A stretch of DNA of 34,726 nt from Anaeromicrobium sp. (lineage in GTDB: Bacteria; Bacillota; Clostridia; Peptostreptococcales; Thermotaleaceae). Where the stretch lies: contig NZ_JAOART010000024.1 of assembly GCF_025210435.1 (NCBI RefSeq), positions 1 through 34,726 of the forward strand, written 5' to 3'. Below are positions 1 through 8,448 of the stretch, piece after piece. The position numbers were made by a program, and so were the translations under genes. The notes under the pieces are model-generated. The model was not told the origin of the DNA. It ran no database searches and was given only the letters and a program-made list of their open reading frames with translations. The number at the start of each line of letters is the position of its first letter. Position 1 is the stretch's first letter.

Positions 1-54
1 CCCCGGACACACGGCTTAGAAGGCCGTTGCTCTATCCAACTGAGCTATGAACCC
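1..54 (-). tRNA. tRNA-Arg (anticodon TCT), 3' end cut by window edge
   Basis: Read on the minus strand, the sequence starts GGGTTCA, then TAGCTC of the D arm, and has an anticodon stem-loop with loop CTTCTAA, giving anticodon TCT (Arg, AGA codons). The T arm and 3' acceptor strand fall outside the window, so the gene is partial here. It is the last of three minus-strand tRNA genes in a row. Confidence 0.9.
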
Positions 55-69
55 ACACTAAAACGATAC

Positions 70-143
70 TGGAGCGGATGATGAGAATCGAACTCACATA
101 ACCAGCTTGGAAGGCTGGAGTTTTACCACTAAACTACATCCGC
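70..143 (-). tRNA. tRNA-Gly (anticodon TCC)
   Basis: The minus strand gives a complete 74-nt cloverleaf: acceptor GCGGATG pairs with CATCCGC, the anticodon loop is CTTCCAA between CCAGC and GCTGG, the T loop contains GTTCGATTC, and CCA is encoded at the 3' end. Anticodon TCC reads GGA/GGG glycine codons. Confidence 0.95.
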
Positions 144-230
144 ATGCTTTAATCACCAAAATTTTATATTTTGTGTCATTAGAGTACTCACAAACTTTTA
201 GTTTTTGAGCTTCCCCTATCTATATAAAAG

Positions 231-307
231 TGGTCGGGGTGGCAGGATTTGAACCCGCGGCCCCCTGGTCCCAAACCAGATGCGCTACCAAACTGCGCTA
301 CACCCCG
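231..307 (-). tRNA. tRNA-Pro (anticodon TGG)
   Basis: The minus strand gives a 77-nt tRNA: acceptor CGGGGTG pairs with CACCCCG, the D arm is TAGCGCAGTTTGGTAGCGC, the anticodon loop is TTTGGGA (anticodon TGG, proline), the T loop is GGTTCAAATCC, and CCA is encoded. About 210 bases with no recognisable gene separate it from the next terminator. Confidence 0.95.
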
Positions 308-518
308 CTTTCACTGACGAAGATTAGTATAAAACATATGGAGTTCATAGTCAATAGATATAACATATCATTATTCTTAATAAAACAGTTTTTTCTCTTT
401 TTTTCTCTCTCTTTCTTCCTTTTTCTATAGGTTTCACTTTTTTTATTTTCAATTCCATAAATAGCCTTTCAATTATATATTTTCCATCAAAATGAATTTT
501 ATACATATTTTATTAACG

Positions 519-553
519 AAAAAAGGCTTAAAATTATACATTTCAAGCCTTTT
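519..553 (-). terminator. Rho-independent terminator after the phosphoesterase gene
   Basis: On the minus strand a stem AAAAGGCTTGAAA pairs with TTTTAAGCCTTTT and runs into a T tract. It begins a few bases after the TAG stop at 557 and would end the gerM-rph-rdgB-yfcE transcript. Confidence 0.85.
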
Positions 554-556
554 CTC

Positions 557-1024
557 CTATATTTCTATAATCTTAGCACGAACCCCATCTTCTTCCACCT
601 GTAATATGCCATAGGAAGCTTTGCTCCCCCTAGGTTTAGTAAGACTACCTGGATTCATTATTAGTACATCTTCAGTTTCTTCCTTTAAGTTTTTATGGGT
701 ATGACCATATAGGGCCACACTACATCCTAAGCTTTTAGCCTTGTAATATAAATTATTTAAAGTCATTTTCACATTATACTGATGACCATGGGTAAGTAAT
801 AATTTATGACCTTCTATATCCAGTATCATTTCATCCTCTGCATAATCTTCGTAATCACAATTTCCTCTTATTCCTACCACTTCTAATCCTAACTTATCAT
901 TTATATATACGGCATCTTTAAAATTGTCCCCTAAATGTATACATAAATCTACTTCTTCTTTTTTCACTATTTCTTCTGCTATAGTGGTATTTCCATGGGT
1001 ATCACTAAGTACTAATATCTTCAA
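557..1024 (-). CDS. YfcE/MJ0936-family metallophosphoesterase
   Basis: This is a 155-residue calcineurin-like phosphoesterase of the compact YfcE/MJ0936/YsnB type, which is cytosolic and hydrolyses phosphodiesters with two bound metal ions. The metal-binding motifs are all visible in order: SDTHGN near residue 7, HLGDN near 30, GNCDY near 53, LTHGHQ near 77 and LYGHTHK near 105. The start is a TTG codon preceded by AGGGGG at a suitable distance. It is the last gene of the run gerM, rph, rdgB, yfcE, 11 bp after the pyrophosphatase gene; the same order is known in Bacillus subtilis (gerM-rph-ysnA-ysnB). Family assignment is firm; the physiological substrate is unknown. Confidence 0.9.
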   Translation of the reverse strand: MKILVLSDTHGNTTIAEEIVKKEEVDLCIHLGDNFKDAVYINDKLGLEVVGIRGNCDYEDYAEDEMILDIEGHKLLLTHGHQYNVKMTLNNLYYKAKSLGCSVALYGHTHKNLKEETEDVLIMNPGSLTKPRGSKASYGILQVEEDGVRAKIIEI

Positions 1025-1035
1025 TACAATACCCC

Positions 1036-1626
1036 CTATAACAACTCTACTAGTTTCTCTCTTAATTTCACTAAGGCATTAGCCCTGTGGCTAATCTTAT
1101 TTTTTATATCTGAACCTAGTTCTGCAAAGGTCTTGTCATATCCGTCTACTATAAATAGGGGATCATATCCAAATCCAGAATTCCCCTTTTTTTCATATCC
1201 TATCTGACCTATACATTCTCCTCTAACATGGAACTTTCTGCCATCAGGAAAGGCCACAGATATGACAGATACAAATCTAGCTCTTCTATTTTCTTCCTTT
1301 TCTAGCATATCTATTAATTTGTTATTATTATCATCATCTGTAGCATTTTCCCCTGCAAATCTAGCTGAATATACACCAGGCCTATTATTTAGAACATCCA
1401 CTTCTAATCCAGAATCATCAGCTATTACTACAGCATTGATTCTATTCATAACTTCTACTGCCTTCTTCATAGAATTTTCTTCAAAAGTTTCTCCATCTTC
1501 AACTACTTCTAAATCTCCTAATCCAACTTGGTCTAGACTCTTAATATTAATATTAAATTCCTTCAATATTTCACCAATTTCTTCTAATTTATGTTTATTT
1601 CCTGATGCTAACACCATCTCTTTCAT
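1036..1626 (-). CDS. rdgB: XTP/dITP pyrophosphatase (RdgB/HAM1 family)
   Basis: This 196-residue enzyme hydrolyses XTP, ITP and dITP to monophosphates plus pyrophosphate, cleaning the nucleotide pool of deaminated purines. The N-terminal ASGNKHKLEEI motif is the family signature. Also visible are ADDSGLEVDVLNNRPGVYSARFAG (in two parts, near residues 68-92), SGFGYDPLF near 150 and KNKISHRANAL near 175, all typical nucleotide- and metal-binding segments. Length is normal for the family. The ATG has GGAGG 9 bases upstream. It lies 21 bp after rph and 11 bp before the phosphoesterase gene, so the three are almost certainly cotranscribed. The same pairing with rph is common in Bacillota. Confidence 0.95.
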   Translation of the reverse strand: MKEMVLASGNKHKLEEIGEILKEFNINIKSLDQVGLGDLEVVEDGETFEENSMKKAVEVMNRINAVVIADDSGLEVDVLNNRPGVYSARFAGENATDDDNNNKLIDMLEKEENRRARFVSVISVAFPDGRKFHVRGECIGQIGYEKKGNSGFGYDPLFIVDGYDKTFAELGSDIKNKISHRANALVKLREKLVELL

Positions 1627-1647
1627 TTTATTACTCCTCCATACTTT

Positions 1648-2385
1648 TTACCCTATCAATTGGGCCACAGAACCTAGGGCTTCCCTTTGTATTTCATTTA
1701 ATTCTCTATTACCCTTTTCTGCTAATTCTAATAATCTATTGAGTTCATCCCTTGTAAATGGACTTTCTTCTCCAGTTCCCTGTACCTCTACAAATTCACC
1801 CTTATCTGTCATAATAACATTCATATCAACCTTTGCCTTTGAATCTTCTTCGTAACATAAATCAAGTACAGGTTCTCCCTTAACTACTCCCACACTAATG
1901 GCAGAAACCATGCTCTTTAAAGGCATTTTCTTAATTGCCTTTTCTTCATATAGTTTATGTAAGGCTAGTCCTAATGCTACAAAGGCTCCCGTAATAGATG
2001 CAGTTCTAGTTCCTCCGTCTGCCTGCATAACATCACAATCAATCCAAATAGTCCTTTCTCCTAGGGCGTCTAAGTCTACTACAGATCTTAATGCTCTTCC
2101 TATTAACCTTTGAATTTCCTGTGTTCTACCTTCTACTTTACCTCTGCTAGACTCCCTTATCTTTCTAGATTGGGTAGATCTTGGTAGCATAGAGTATTCT
2201 GCTGTTACCCATCCTGTTCCTTTACCCTTTAAAAATGGAGGTACTCTATCTTCTATAGAAGCTGAACATATTACCTTCGTATTTCCCATTTCTATTAAAA
2301 CAGACCCCTCTGCATATAATAGAATATCCTTATTAATTTTAGTATTTCTTAATTGATCTATTTCTCTACCGTCAAATCTACTCAT
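1648..2385 (-). CDS. rph: Ribonuclease PH
   Basis: This phosphorolytic 3'-5' exoribonuclease trims the 3' ends of tRNA precursors. Family segments visible include [10 protein letters not shown] at the start, [18 protein letters not shown] near residue 60, [15 protein letters not shown] near 88, [20 protein letters not shown] near 117 and [13 protein letters not shown] near 205. Two ATG codons lie at the start; the second (MSRFDGR, at 2385) is preferred because AGAGG lies only 3 bases before the first but about 9 before the second, and because homologues start just ahead of the DGR motif. Upstream are two short repeat elements separating it from gerM. No promoter was identified with confidence. 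Confidence 0.95.
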   Translation of the reverse strand: MSRFDGREIDQLRNTKINKDILLYAEGSVLIEMGNTKVICSASIEDRVPPFLKGKGTGWVTAEYSMLPRSTQSRKIRESSRGKVEGRTQEIQRLIGRALRSVVDLDALGERTIWIDCDVMQADGGTRTASITGAFVALGLALHKLYEEKAIKKMPLKSMVSAISVGVVKGEPVLDLCYEEDSKAKVDMNVIMTDKGEFVEVQGTGEESPFTRDELNRLLELAEKGNRELNEIQREALGSVAQLIG

Positions 2386-2411
2386 TTCCATCTTCCTCTC
2401 GTTTCCTTTGT

Positions 2412-2572
2412 TAAGGCATATTCAAAAAATAAATTAGTCATTTCACTGGTTATTTGAATTATTTTCTTCGTTATGGAATCGCTTACATATGTTTAATATG
2501 GTCGCTCACCATGCCTCGAAAATAATCCAACTCCCTCAGAGTACTGACTAGTTTATTTCTTTCATATACCTA
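2412..2572 (-). mobile_element. 161-bp inverted-repeat element, family 1, copy A
   Basis: This 161-bp segment is the near-identical reverse complement of 24977-25137, with only a handful of mismatches. Its ends form imperfect terminal inverted repeats of about 28 bp (TAAGGCATATTC at one end, TAGGTATATGAA at the other, both running into ACTAGTCA or ATTAGTCA). It has no coding capacity. Size and structure fit a non-autonomous miniature inverted-repeat transposable element (MITE), though no clear target-site duplication is visible. It lies upstream of rph. Confidence 0.75.
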
Positions 2573-2647
2573 AAACATATTCATAACTATTTTACCATAT
2601 CTTTTATTTTCTCCTAAAGATATATTTTTATTGATTTTTAAATAATT

Positions 2648-2880
2648 ATAGATTTCGTAACACTAAGCTTTCTTTATACAGCAACTTGCCTATAAGGGAA
2701 ACTATTAAAAATCTTTGGAACCCTGGAACGTCACAACATCCTATGCTACTCCAACATGAATCATGAACCTATCTATGAAGATTCACACTTTCGCTTGTGA
2801 CAAGGACTTGGGTGGAAAAGATTTTCAATAGTTTCCTGAAGTAGGCTCAAATAAAGTAACTTTCCAAATAACAAATCTAT
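2648..2880 (+). mobile_element. ~235-bp structured inverted-repeat element, family 2, copy 1
   Basis: This segment matches 24208-24446 in the same orientation. The ends are inverted (ATAGATTTCG against ACAAATCTAT). Inside, AAACTATTAAAAATCTTT pairs with AAAGATTTTCAATAGTTT, and GTCACAA pairs with TTGTGAC nearer the centre. The best-conserved part between copies is the core from TTGCCTATAAGGGAAA to GGAAAAGATTTTC. It has no convincing ORF. It could be a MITE or a repeated structured RNA; together with copy A of family 1 it fills most of the rph-gerM gap. Confidence 0.7.
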
Positions 2881-2883
2881 CCC

Positions 2884-2916
2884 AAAAGGAAAAAGCCAAT
2901 GAAATCATTGACTTTT
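2884..2916 (-). terminator. Terminator after gerM
   Basis: On the minus strand AAAAGTCAATGA, loop TT, TCATTGGCTTTT then CCTTTT forms a hairpin with a T-rich tail. The hairpin begins at the gerM stop codon itself. It implies rph is not simply read through from gerM here, despite their conserved adjacency. Confidence 0.7.
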
Positions 2917-3922
2917 AATATTCATTAGCAAAGGTTGGCACAGCTACAGGTTCCTTATTTTCTTTCACTTCTAATTTTTTACCATCTTTAAAGAGCTTAA
3001 CCCCAACCACATCACCATATATTTCTTTTACTGTTAGAGCAAAGTATTTGGATACTTTTTGTGCAAGTTCTTTATCTTCTTCTATTTCACCAATTTCTTC
3101 CGATAGATTAATACATGCAACACTATCATTAATCTCTACTCCTATAACCCTAGTTCCAGCTGGAATATCACTATAAAGGCCACTTCCTTCTGGTGGCCCT
3201 TCCACTAGTGCATCTAGAGCATTTAATAGGGTCACACCTGTTTGAGCTGTTTTCTTTAATTCTTTAGTCACTGGAACAAAATAGGATTCGATTCCATTTG
3301 TAGTACTTTCATAATATACTACAGCCTTATGTTCATTTTCATTATTTCCCACATAATTTATGTCTTTTCTAGTCATACCATCAAGGCCCATATCTGTTCC
3401 AAATTGAAATTTGTTCACTTCCTTTCCTTCTATCATAAAATCTACCTTATCTATAGTATTAAACTCTGTTAATGTATATACTATTGATCTAAGTACCATT
3501 TCCTCTTCACTTTTTGAGGCAAGGTTTAAGAACTCTTTAGAAAAATTCACTGTACATAATCCATCTTTAATATTCATACCTTTAATTTGGGTACTTGATG
3601 GAATAACAGGCATTAAACCCATACCTTCCATTTCAATTTTATTCTCCTCTGTATTAATGAGTTTTTTAAGTGTTGCCTTTCCTATTCCTTCTTCCCAAGG
3701 AATTTTTCTCATTACAGGTACTAAAAATCCCTTATCGTCCTTATAATATAAAACAGTGTTTCTAAGACCCTCTTCTTCTAAATTAACCTCTGTACTATCT
3801 ACTATTTCAGAAGAATCACCATCTTTAAAAATTTCCATTACCATACTTATGGGATTTATATATATGACTACACCAACCATCATTACTAGGACCAAAAGTA
3901 TGGCTAAAATCCTATTTTTCAT
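2915..3922 (-). CDS. gerM: GerMN-domain sporulation/germination lipoprotein-like protein
   Basis: This 335-residue protein has an N-terminal hydrophobic segment (about residues 4-25) followed by two GerMN-type repeats. The first is about residues 55-170 (NTVLYYKDDKGFLVPVMRKI, then GLCTVNFSKEF); the second is about 195-310 (KAVVYYESTTNGIESYFVPV, then DSVACINLSEEIGEI). In Bacillus subtilis GerM is an outer-forespore-compartment protein needed for assembly of the SpoIIIA-SpoIIQ channel and for germination. No clear lipobox cysteine is visible, so membrane attachment is probably through the N-terminal segment. GAGGGG lies upstream of the ATG. Its adjacency to rph and the pyrophosphatase matches the Bacillus order and supports the name. 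Confidence 0.85.
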   Translation of the reverse strand: MKNRILAILLVLVMMVGVVIYINPISMVMEIFKDGDSSEIVDSTEVNLEEEGLRNTVLYYKDDKGFLVPVMRKIPWEEGIGKATLKKLINTEENKIEMEGMGLMPVIPSSTQIKGMNIKDGLCTVNFSKEFLNLASKSEEEMVLRSIVYTLTEFNTIDKVDFMIEGKEVNKFQFGTDMGLDGMTRKDINYVGNNENEHKAVVYYESTTNGIESYFVPVTKELKKTAQTGVTLLNALDALVEGPPEGSGLYSDIPAGTRVIGVEINDSVACINLSEEIGEIEEDKELAQKVSKYFALTVKEIYGDVVGVKLFKDGKKLEVKENKEPVAVPTFANEY

Positions 3923-4021
3923 AGAACCCCTCCCTAAAAACTATATCTATAAAAAGTATATTAGCTTTTTCCTCAACCTATGTATACTTTTTCTTTTAGA
4001 GAAGGATTATTTTAGGTTATA

Positions 4022-4054
4022 AAAAAACAGCCCTCAAAATTTGAGAGCTGTTTA
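4022..4054 (-). terminator. Terminator after the amidase gene
   Basis: On the minus strand AAACAGCTCTCAAA pairs with TTTGAGGGCTGTTT and is followed by TTTT. It lies immediately after the amidase stop at 4057. Confidence 0.85.
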
Positions 4055-4056
4055 TT

Positions 4057-6144
4057 CTACAACTTTGAATCAAAATATGCTTTTATACCTTCAAACATGG
4101 CTTGGGCAGCCCTTTGTCTATAATCATCTGTAGCTATATTGGCTTCTTCTTTATTATTAGATAAGAATCCCATTTCCGTTAATACGGCTGGCATTTTTGT
4201 TTCTCTTATTACTACTAGTTTTGGTCTATGTACAATCCCCTTATCTGGAGCATTTAATACACTTACCAATTTATTTTGCATTATCCTAGCAAAGTTTTTG
4301 TTGTCTCTAAATGGGTCATCTCCATTATAAAGAACTTGAACTCCCCTTACTTCACTATTTGGATGCCAGTTGTAGTGCACACTTACAAAGGCATCTGCAT
4401 TTAATCCATTTGCTATTTTAGGTCTTTCATAAAGACCCACATAGGTATCATTTTTTCTAGTTAAATGTGTTTTAAATCCAGCCTCTTGAAGTAATTTTTC
4501 AAGCCTAAAAACCGTATCTAAGGCCACGTCCTTTTCATTTACCCTTATGACAGAACCGTGGGCTCCTGGGTCCTTACCTCCATGACCTGCATCTAGTATT
4601 ATAAGTTTTCCTTTATACTTAGACCCAGCTATGGCCTGGTTAGTAAACTCTAACATTAGAGAACTAGTACTATTATCCATATAGTCTTTATAAGTGATTT
4701 TATCGTATAAGTATACATTTACATAATAGAACTTTCTATCATTCCTTATACTTATATTCTTCACTATGTCATCATACATTTCTAGGTCTATGTCCTGAAG
4801 CTTGGCATACTCTTTAGGAACACTTACTTTTAATTTATTTTTAATCCTATCATATTCAATGTGACTCTTTACATTTTCCTCTAATTTAATTGTTAGGGAT
4901 CCTCTTTCCTGAGACTCCTTGTAGTAATTGATAGTATCTAATGGTTTATTATTTATGTATATTACCACATCATTTTCCTCTGTAGATACGAATATATCTT
5001 CGGCACTTTGTCCTTCTTCTAAATCTAGTACGACCCTTACTATTTTATCATCTTTATCATAATTTATATCTGGTTCAAACTGAGCCATCCTTATGGACTT
5101 AAGGCCTGCCTTGTTTACATCTATTGTATTTTTATTTGTAGCTAGTTCTGCATTTAAAATATCCACAACCATCCTATTCCCTAGGTTAATAGTATTAATT
5201 ATAGGATATTCTTGAGTATTAATAACTACTGCATCTATACCTAACTTTTTAGTAATCTCAACATTTTTAACCCTATTGGAGAATTCAATTTTAATTCCCC
5301 CTTCTTTTTTATCATAGTATACTCTATGGGATCTTGGATGGGATAAATCAATAACTACCCTCGTTACCTCACGTGGTTCTTTTTCAAACAAGGATGCCCT
5401 AATTGAAGCTATACCATTAAAATTTATATCCTTTTTCCACAATCCTGTTATGGCAACATTGGAGTTTGGTATATCTAATGAAGCATTTGGTATATCTACA
5501 ACCAATCTATCTTGTCCTCCATATTTACTCCCTTCTAAGTACAAATACTTAGAATCTACTTCTCCTGTTGTTTTAATGCTAACATAAGAAGTAGCTCCTA
5601 TTTCATAATAGGAAATATCTTTAATAGATTGCTTTGGAAGGTCTACTGTAGCTGTCATAGTTTCACCAATCCAGTTTACTTCCATACCTAATTGTTCTAC
5701 TACAAATCTTAAAGGAACCATGGTTCTATAATTCCCGTTATACCCTAGAAGTTTTGCTGGAACATTATTAGGTAATTTTACTTTTTTTCCATTTACATAT
5801 GCTGTGGCACTGTCAATTTTTAAAACAATCATTTTATCATCTGATACTATGGTAGCTTCTTGTTTTTCTTGATTCCAAGAAATTTCAGCTCCTAGTTTCT
5901 CAACTACAAACCTTATGGGTACTAAGGTTCTGCTTTTGCCCTTTATAGTGTATAAAATAGATGGCACATCAGTGTAGACATCTTCGCCACCCATTAATAG
6001 GTTAACGCCTGCTACTTCCTGAGTTTTTTTGGAGATACCATCTACCACTTCTACCATACTTCTCTGCTCTTTTTCCCCAAAGGAAAGCATAGTAGTCGAC
6101 ATGAACATTAAAATAACTAACAATATTGATACGATACGTCTCAT
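4057..6144 (-). CDS. Secreted N-acetylmuramoyl-L-alanine amidase (stalk + AMIN + Amidase_3)
   Basis: This exported cell-wall hydrolase cleaves the amide bond between MurNAc and the stem peptide. The chosen start is MRRIVSILL at 6144, because AGGGGGA lies 8 bases before that ATG and a signal peptide follows directly; a longer frame reaches 6174. Domains in order: signal peptide (first ~25 residues); two copper-amine-oxidase-N-like stalk repeats (RTLVPIRFVVEKLG and RTMVPLRFVVEQLG); a long AMIN-type beta region (~170-500); and a C-terminal Amidase_3 domain. Its zinc ligands and catalytic Glu are recognisable in LDAGHGGKDPG, NEKDVAL, SVHYNWH and VLTEMGFLSN. At about 695 residues it is long but normal for clostridial amidases of this build. 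It is flanked by terminators, so probably monocistronic. Confidence 0.92.
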   Translation of the reverse strand: MRRIVSILLVILMFMSTTMLSFGEKEQRSMVEVVDGISKKTQEVAGVNLLMGGEDVYTDVPSILYTIKGKSRTLVPIRFVVEKLGAEISWNQEKQEATIVSDDKMIVLKIDSATAYVNGKKVKLPNNVPAKLLGYNGNYRTMVPLRFVVEQLGMEVNWIGETMTATVDLPKQSIKDISYYEIGATSYVSIKTTGEVDSKYLYLEGSKYGGQDRLVVDIPNASLDIPNSNVAITGLWKKDINFNGIASIRASLFEKEPREVTRVVIDLSHPRSHRVYYDKKEGGIKIEFSNRVKNVEITKKLGIDAVVINTQEYPIINTINLGNRMVVDILNAELATNKNTIDVNKAGLKSIRMAQFEPDINYDKDDKIVRVVLDLEEGQSAEDIFVSTEENDVVIYINNKPLDTINYYKESQERGSLTIKLEENVKSHIEYDRIKNKLKVSVPKEYAKLQDIDLEMYDDIVKNISIRNDRKFYYVNVYLYDKITYKDYMDNSTSSLMLEFTNQAIAGSKYKGKLIILDAGHGGKDPGAHGSVIRVNEKDVALDTVFRLEKLLQEAGFKTHLTRKNDTYVGLYERPKIANGLNADAFVSVHYNWHPNSEVRGVQVLYNGDDPFRDNKNFARIMQNKLVSVLNAPDKGIVHRPKLVVIRETKMPAVLTEMGFLSNNKEEANIATDDYRQRAAQAMFEGIKAYFDSKL

Positions 6145-6404
6145 GGCATGTCCCCCTAATTTTAATTTTGGCATAATTAGTCAGTATTTTTTAACATATA
6201 TAATTACAAATCGACTAATTACTCTACTTTAGATTGTATACGTTTTTCTAATGTAATTCAATGTCTATGAAACATTTGTAATATAGATGTAACCACTTAA
6301 CCCCTTACTCTTATTTTTTCAAAATGTATTTAACATATATTACATTTTTTTCAAGTAATAAATTAAATATTATTTCAAATACTATTATTATGGAGGGACT
6401 TAAT

Positions 6405-6581
6405 ATGGTAAACATCAATTGTTCTCTAGGTTGCATATATGAAGAAGACGGAAAATGCAATCTAACCCATATTGCATTCTCATCCTCAACTCCTCATGCC
6501 GAATGCATGTATTTTATTCCAAAAGCAACATCAGTTCCTTCCTCCCATTTATCTAGTAGCATATATAAAAAAACCGAGTAG
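6405..6581 (+). CDS. Small Cys-rich DUF1540-like protein
   Basis: This 58-residue plus-strand protein is one of the few genes on this strand. The start at 6405 has GGAGGG six bases upstream; an earlier in-frame ATG has no such site. Cysteines are spaced INCSLGCIYEEDGKCNLTHI and later HAECMYF, matching the pattern of DUF1540-type small proteins of Clostridia, presumed metal-binding. No function is known. The TAG stop lies in the loop of the following terminator hairpin, so the coding end and the terminator overlap. It is transcribed divergently from the amidase and convergently with the oppA paralogue. Confidence 0.8.
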   Translation: MVNINCSLGCIYEEDGKCNLTHIAFSSSTPHAECMYFIPKATSVPSSHLSSSIYKKTE

Positions 6582-6600
6582 GCCCTCGGTTTTTTTATAT
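6563..6600. terminator. Bidirectional terminator
   Basis: ATATAAAAAAACCGAG, loop TAGG, then CCCTCGGTTTTTTTATAT is nearly symmetric, with A/T tracts on both sides. It can end the plus-strand DUF1540-like gene and the minus-strand oppA paralogue. Confidence 0.9.
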
Positions 6601-6613
6601 ATGTTATATTTAA

Positions 6614-8251
6614 TTATTTCATATCCATGAATCCAAAGAAATAGTGACCTAACTTAGTTCTTTGTAAGTTAACTAGATTTTCCCTTTCTAAGGCTGGTTG
6701 AGTGTAGTAATTAATTGGCATTACTATCATTTCATCCATCATCATCTTTTCTGCATCGTATAACATTTTAAATCTTTCTTCTCCAGTTGTTGACTTAGCC
6801 CCTTCAATTAGCCTGTCATACTCTTTATTTTTCCATTGAGCATCGTTATTTCCAGAGTAAGATAACCATAAATCTAACATGGTCATAGGATCAGCATAGT
6901 CTCCTAACCATCCAGCCCTTGCTATAGAGAAGTTACCATTGTGTCTTGTATCTTGGAATACTGCCCACTCTTGGTTTCTAAGGATCACATTTATTCCCAA
7001 GTTCTTTCTCCACATTTCTTGAACAGCTTCTGCTACAGCTTTATGTTTCTCATTAGTGTTATATATTAATTCTAATTCAGGGAAGCCTTCTCCATTTGGA
7101 TATCCAGCTTCAGCTAATAATGCCTTAGCTTCTTCCACTTGTGCTTTATTTGGATCAATTCCATAATTTCCAGCAACTTCTCTAAATTCTTTTCCATTAT
7201 TATCTACTAAGTTTGGAGGAACGAATCCAGTAGCAGGAATTTCTCCACCTAGCATTACATTTTCAACGATTTGCTTTCTATCTATAGCTAAGGTTAAAGC
7301 TTTTCTTACCCTCACATCATTAGTAGGCTCTTTTTCTACATTGAATATATAATAGTAAGTTCCAACATATGGGTAAATTCTAAACGCTGATTCTTCCTTT
7401 TGAAGTCTTGGAATTTCTTGTAGAGGTATTTCAGATTCAACAAAATCAATATCTCCACTCTCATAAGCTGCCAATGAAGTAGACTGATCTACTATCATTA
7501 AAACTTCTGATCTATCAATCATAACTTTGTCCGCTTGCCAATAATTTTGATTCTTTTCTAAAACAATCTTATCCCCTAAATGGTACTCTGTTAAAATGAA
7601 TGGTCCATTTGATACTGCAGTTTCAGGGTTAATAGCCCATTTTGCTGGATCCTTATCTACCATATCCTTTCTTGCTGGCATGAAAGTATAAAATGCTGTT
7701 AATTCTAAGAAATACTGTGTAGGAGCAACTAATGTTACTTCTAAAGTCTTCTCGTCTATAACCTTAATAGCCACATCGTCTAAGGTCCCTTTTCCTTCAT
7801 AGGCATCTTGAGCACCTTCTATGTAGAATAATTGAAATGCATATTCAGCTGGTTGTGGAATTAAGTTAGGATCTAGGGCTCTCTTCCATCCATATTCAAA
7901 ATCAGATGCAGTTATAGGCTGGCCATCTGACCACAAAGCATCTCTTAATTTAAATGTATAAGTCTTTCCATCTTCACTTACTTCATAACTTTCAGCTACT
8001 GCTGGAACAATCTTTCCATCTACTTCTCTCATTAAACCTTCGAAGGTATTTGTAATAATCATACCTCCATCATGGGCACTATTTTGTTGTGGATCTAGTG
8101 TTTTTGGCTCAGTACCTAGATTCCATTTAAATACTTTTTCTGCTTTAGCCTCTTCTTTAACTTCTCCTGTTTCAGGCTTGCTACCACATGCTGCAAAAGA
8201 AGTTATAACTAGCATGAAGATAAGGATCAGTGATAATGATTTTTTCAACAC
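6614..8251 (-). CDS. oppA: Oligopeptide ABC transporter substrate-binding lipoprotein, copy 1
   Basis: This 545-residue SBP_bac_5 family lipoprotein binds oligopeptides outside the membrane and delivers them to OppBCDF. The start is a GTG with GGAGGG 7 bases upstream. The signal peptide ends in a lipobox (SFAAC near residues 17-21). Family landmarks are WNLGTEPKTLDPQQN, a run near residue 90 starting YTFKLRDALWSDGQPI, and NGPFILTEY near 215. It is a close paralogue of the copy at 15611-17233: most residues match and the C-terminal half is nearly collinear. It sits alone, outside the opp operon, after the surface-protein pair. It may widen the peptide range or be regulated separately; this is not shown by the sequence. 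Confidence 0.93.
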   Translation of the reverse strand: MLKKSLSLILIFMLVITSFAACGSKPETGEVKEEAKAEKVFKWNLGTEPKTLDPQQNSAHDGGMIITNTFEGLMREVDGKIVPAVAESYEVSEDGKTYTFKLRDALWSDGQPITASDFEYGWKRALDPNLIPQPAEYAFQLFYIEGAQDAYEGKGTLDDVAIKVIDEKTLEVTLVAPTQYFLELTAFYTFMPARKDMVDKDPAKWAINPETAVSNGPFILTEYHLGDKIVLEKNQNYWQADKVMIDRSEVLMIVDQSTSLAAYESGDIDFVESEIPLQEIPRLQKEESAFRIYPYVGTYYYIFNVEKEPTNDVRVRKALTLAIDRKQIVENVMLGGEIPATGFVPPNLVDNNGKEFREVAGNYGIDPNKAQVEEAKALLAEAGYPNGEGFPELELIYNTNEKHKAVAEAVQEMWRKNLGINVILRNQEWAVFQDTRHNGNFSIARAGWLGDYADPMTMLDLWLSYSGNNDAQWKNKEYDRLIEGAKSTTGEERFKMLYDAEKMMMDEMIVMPINYYTQPALERENLVNLQRTKLGHYFFGFMDMK

Positions 8252-8398
8252 AGTATTCCCTCCCGTTTTTGAAAAATTTTGTTGTTTCTGAAAATTATAA
8301 CATCTTCATAGGTTATTTGTCCAGTTTTTCTGGATAAAAATACCATCTGTACATATATATGTCCTAAAAGAAATTAAATACCATAAATTATTAATGAA

Positions 8399-8440
8399 AA
8401 TAAGGATATTTCCCCATATGGTAGGAAATATCCTTATCTT
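8399..8440 (-). terminator. Strong terminator after the surface-protein operon
   Basis: A perfect 13-bp stem (TAAGGATATTTCC at 8401 with GGAAATATCCTTA ending at 8436) is flanked by T-rich sequence on the minus strand. It ends the SLH/HID operon. Confidence 0.9.
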
Positions 8441-8448
8441 TTATTATA

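Noticed and set aside
1262-1855. A 197-codon plus-strand open frame opposite rdgB and rph
   Set aside because: It is the antisense of two clear conserved genes and has low-complexity, Ser/Leu-rich composition with no ribosome binding site.
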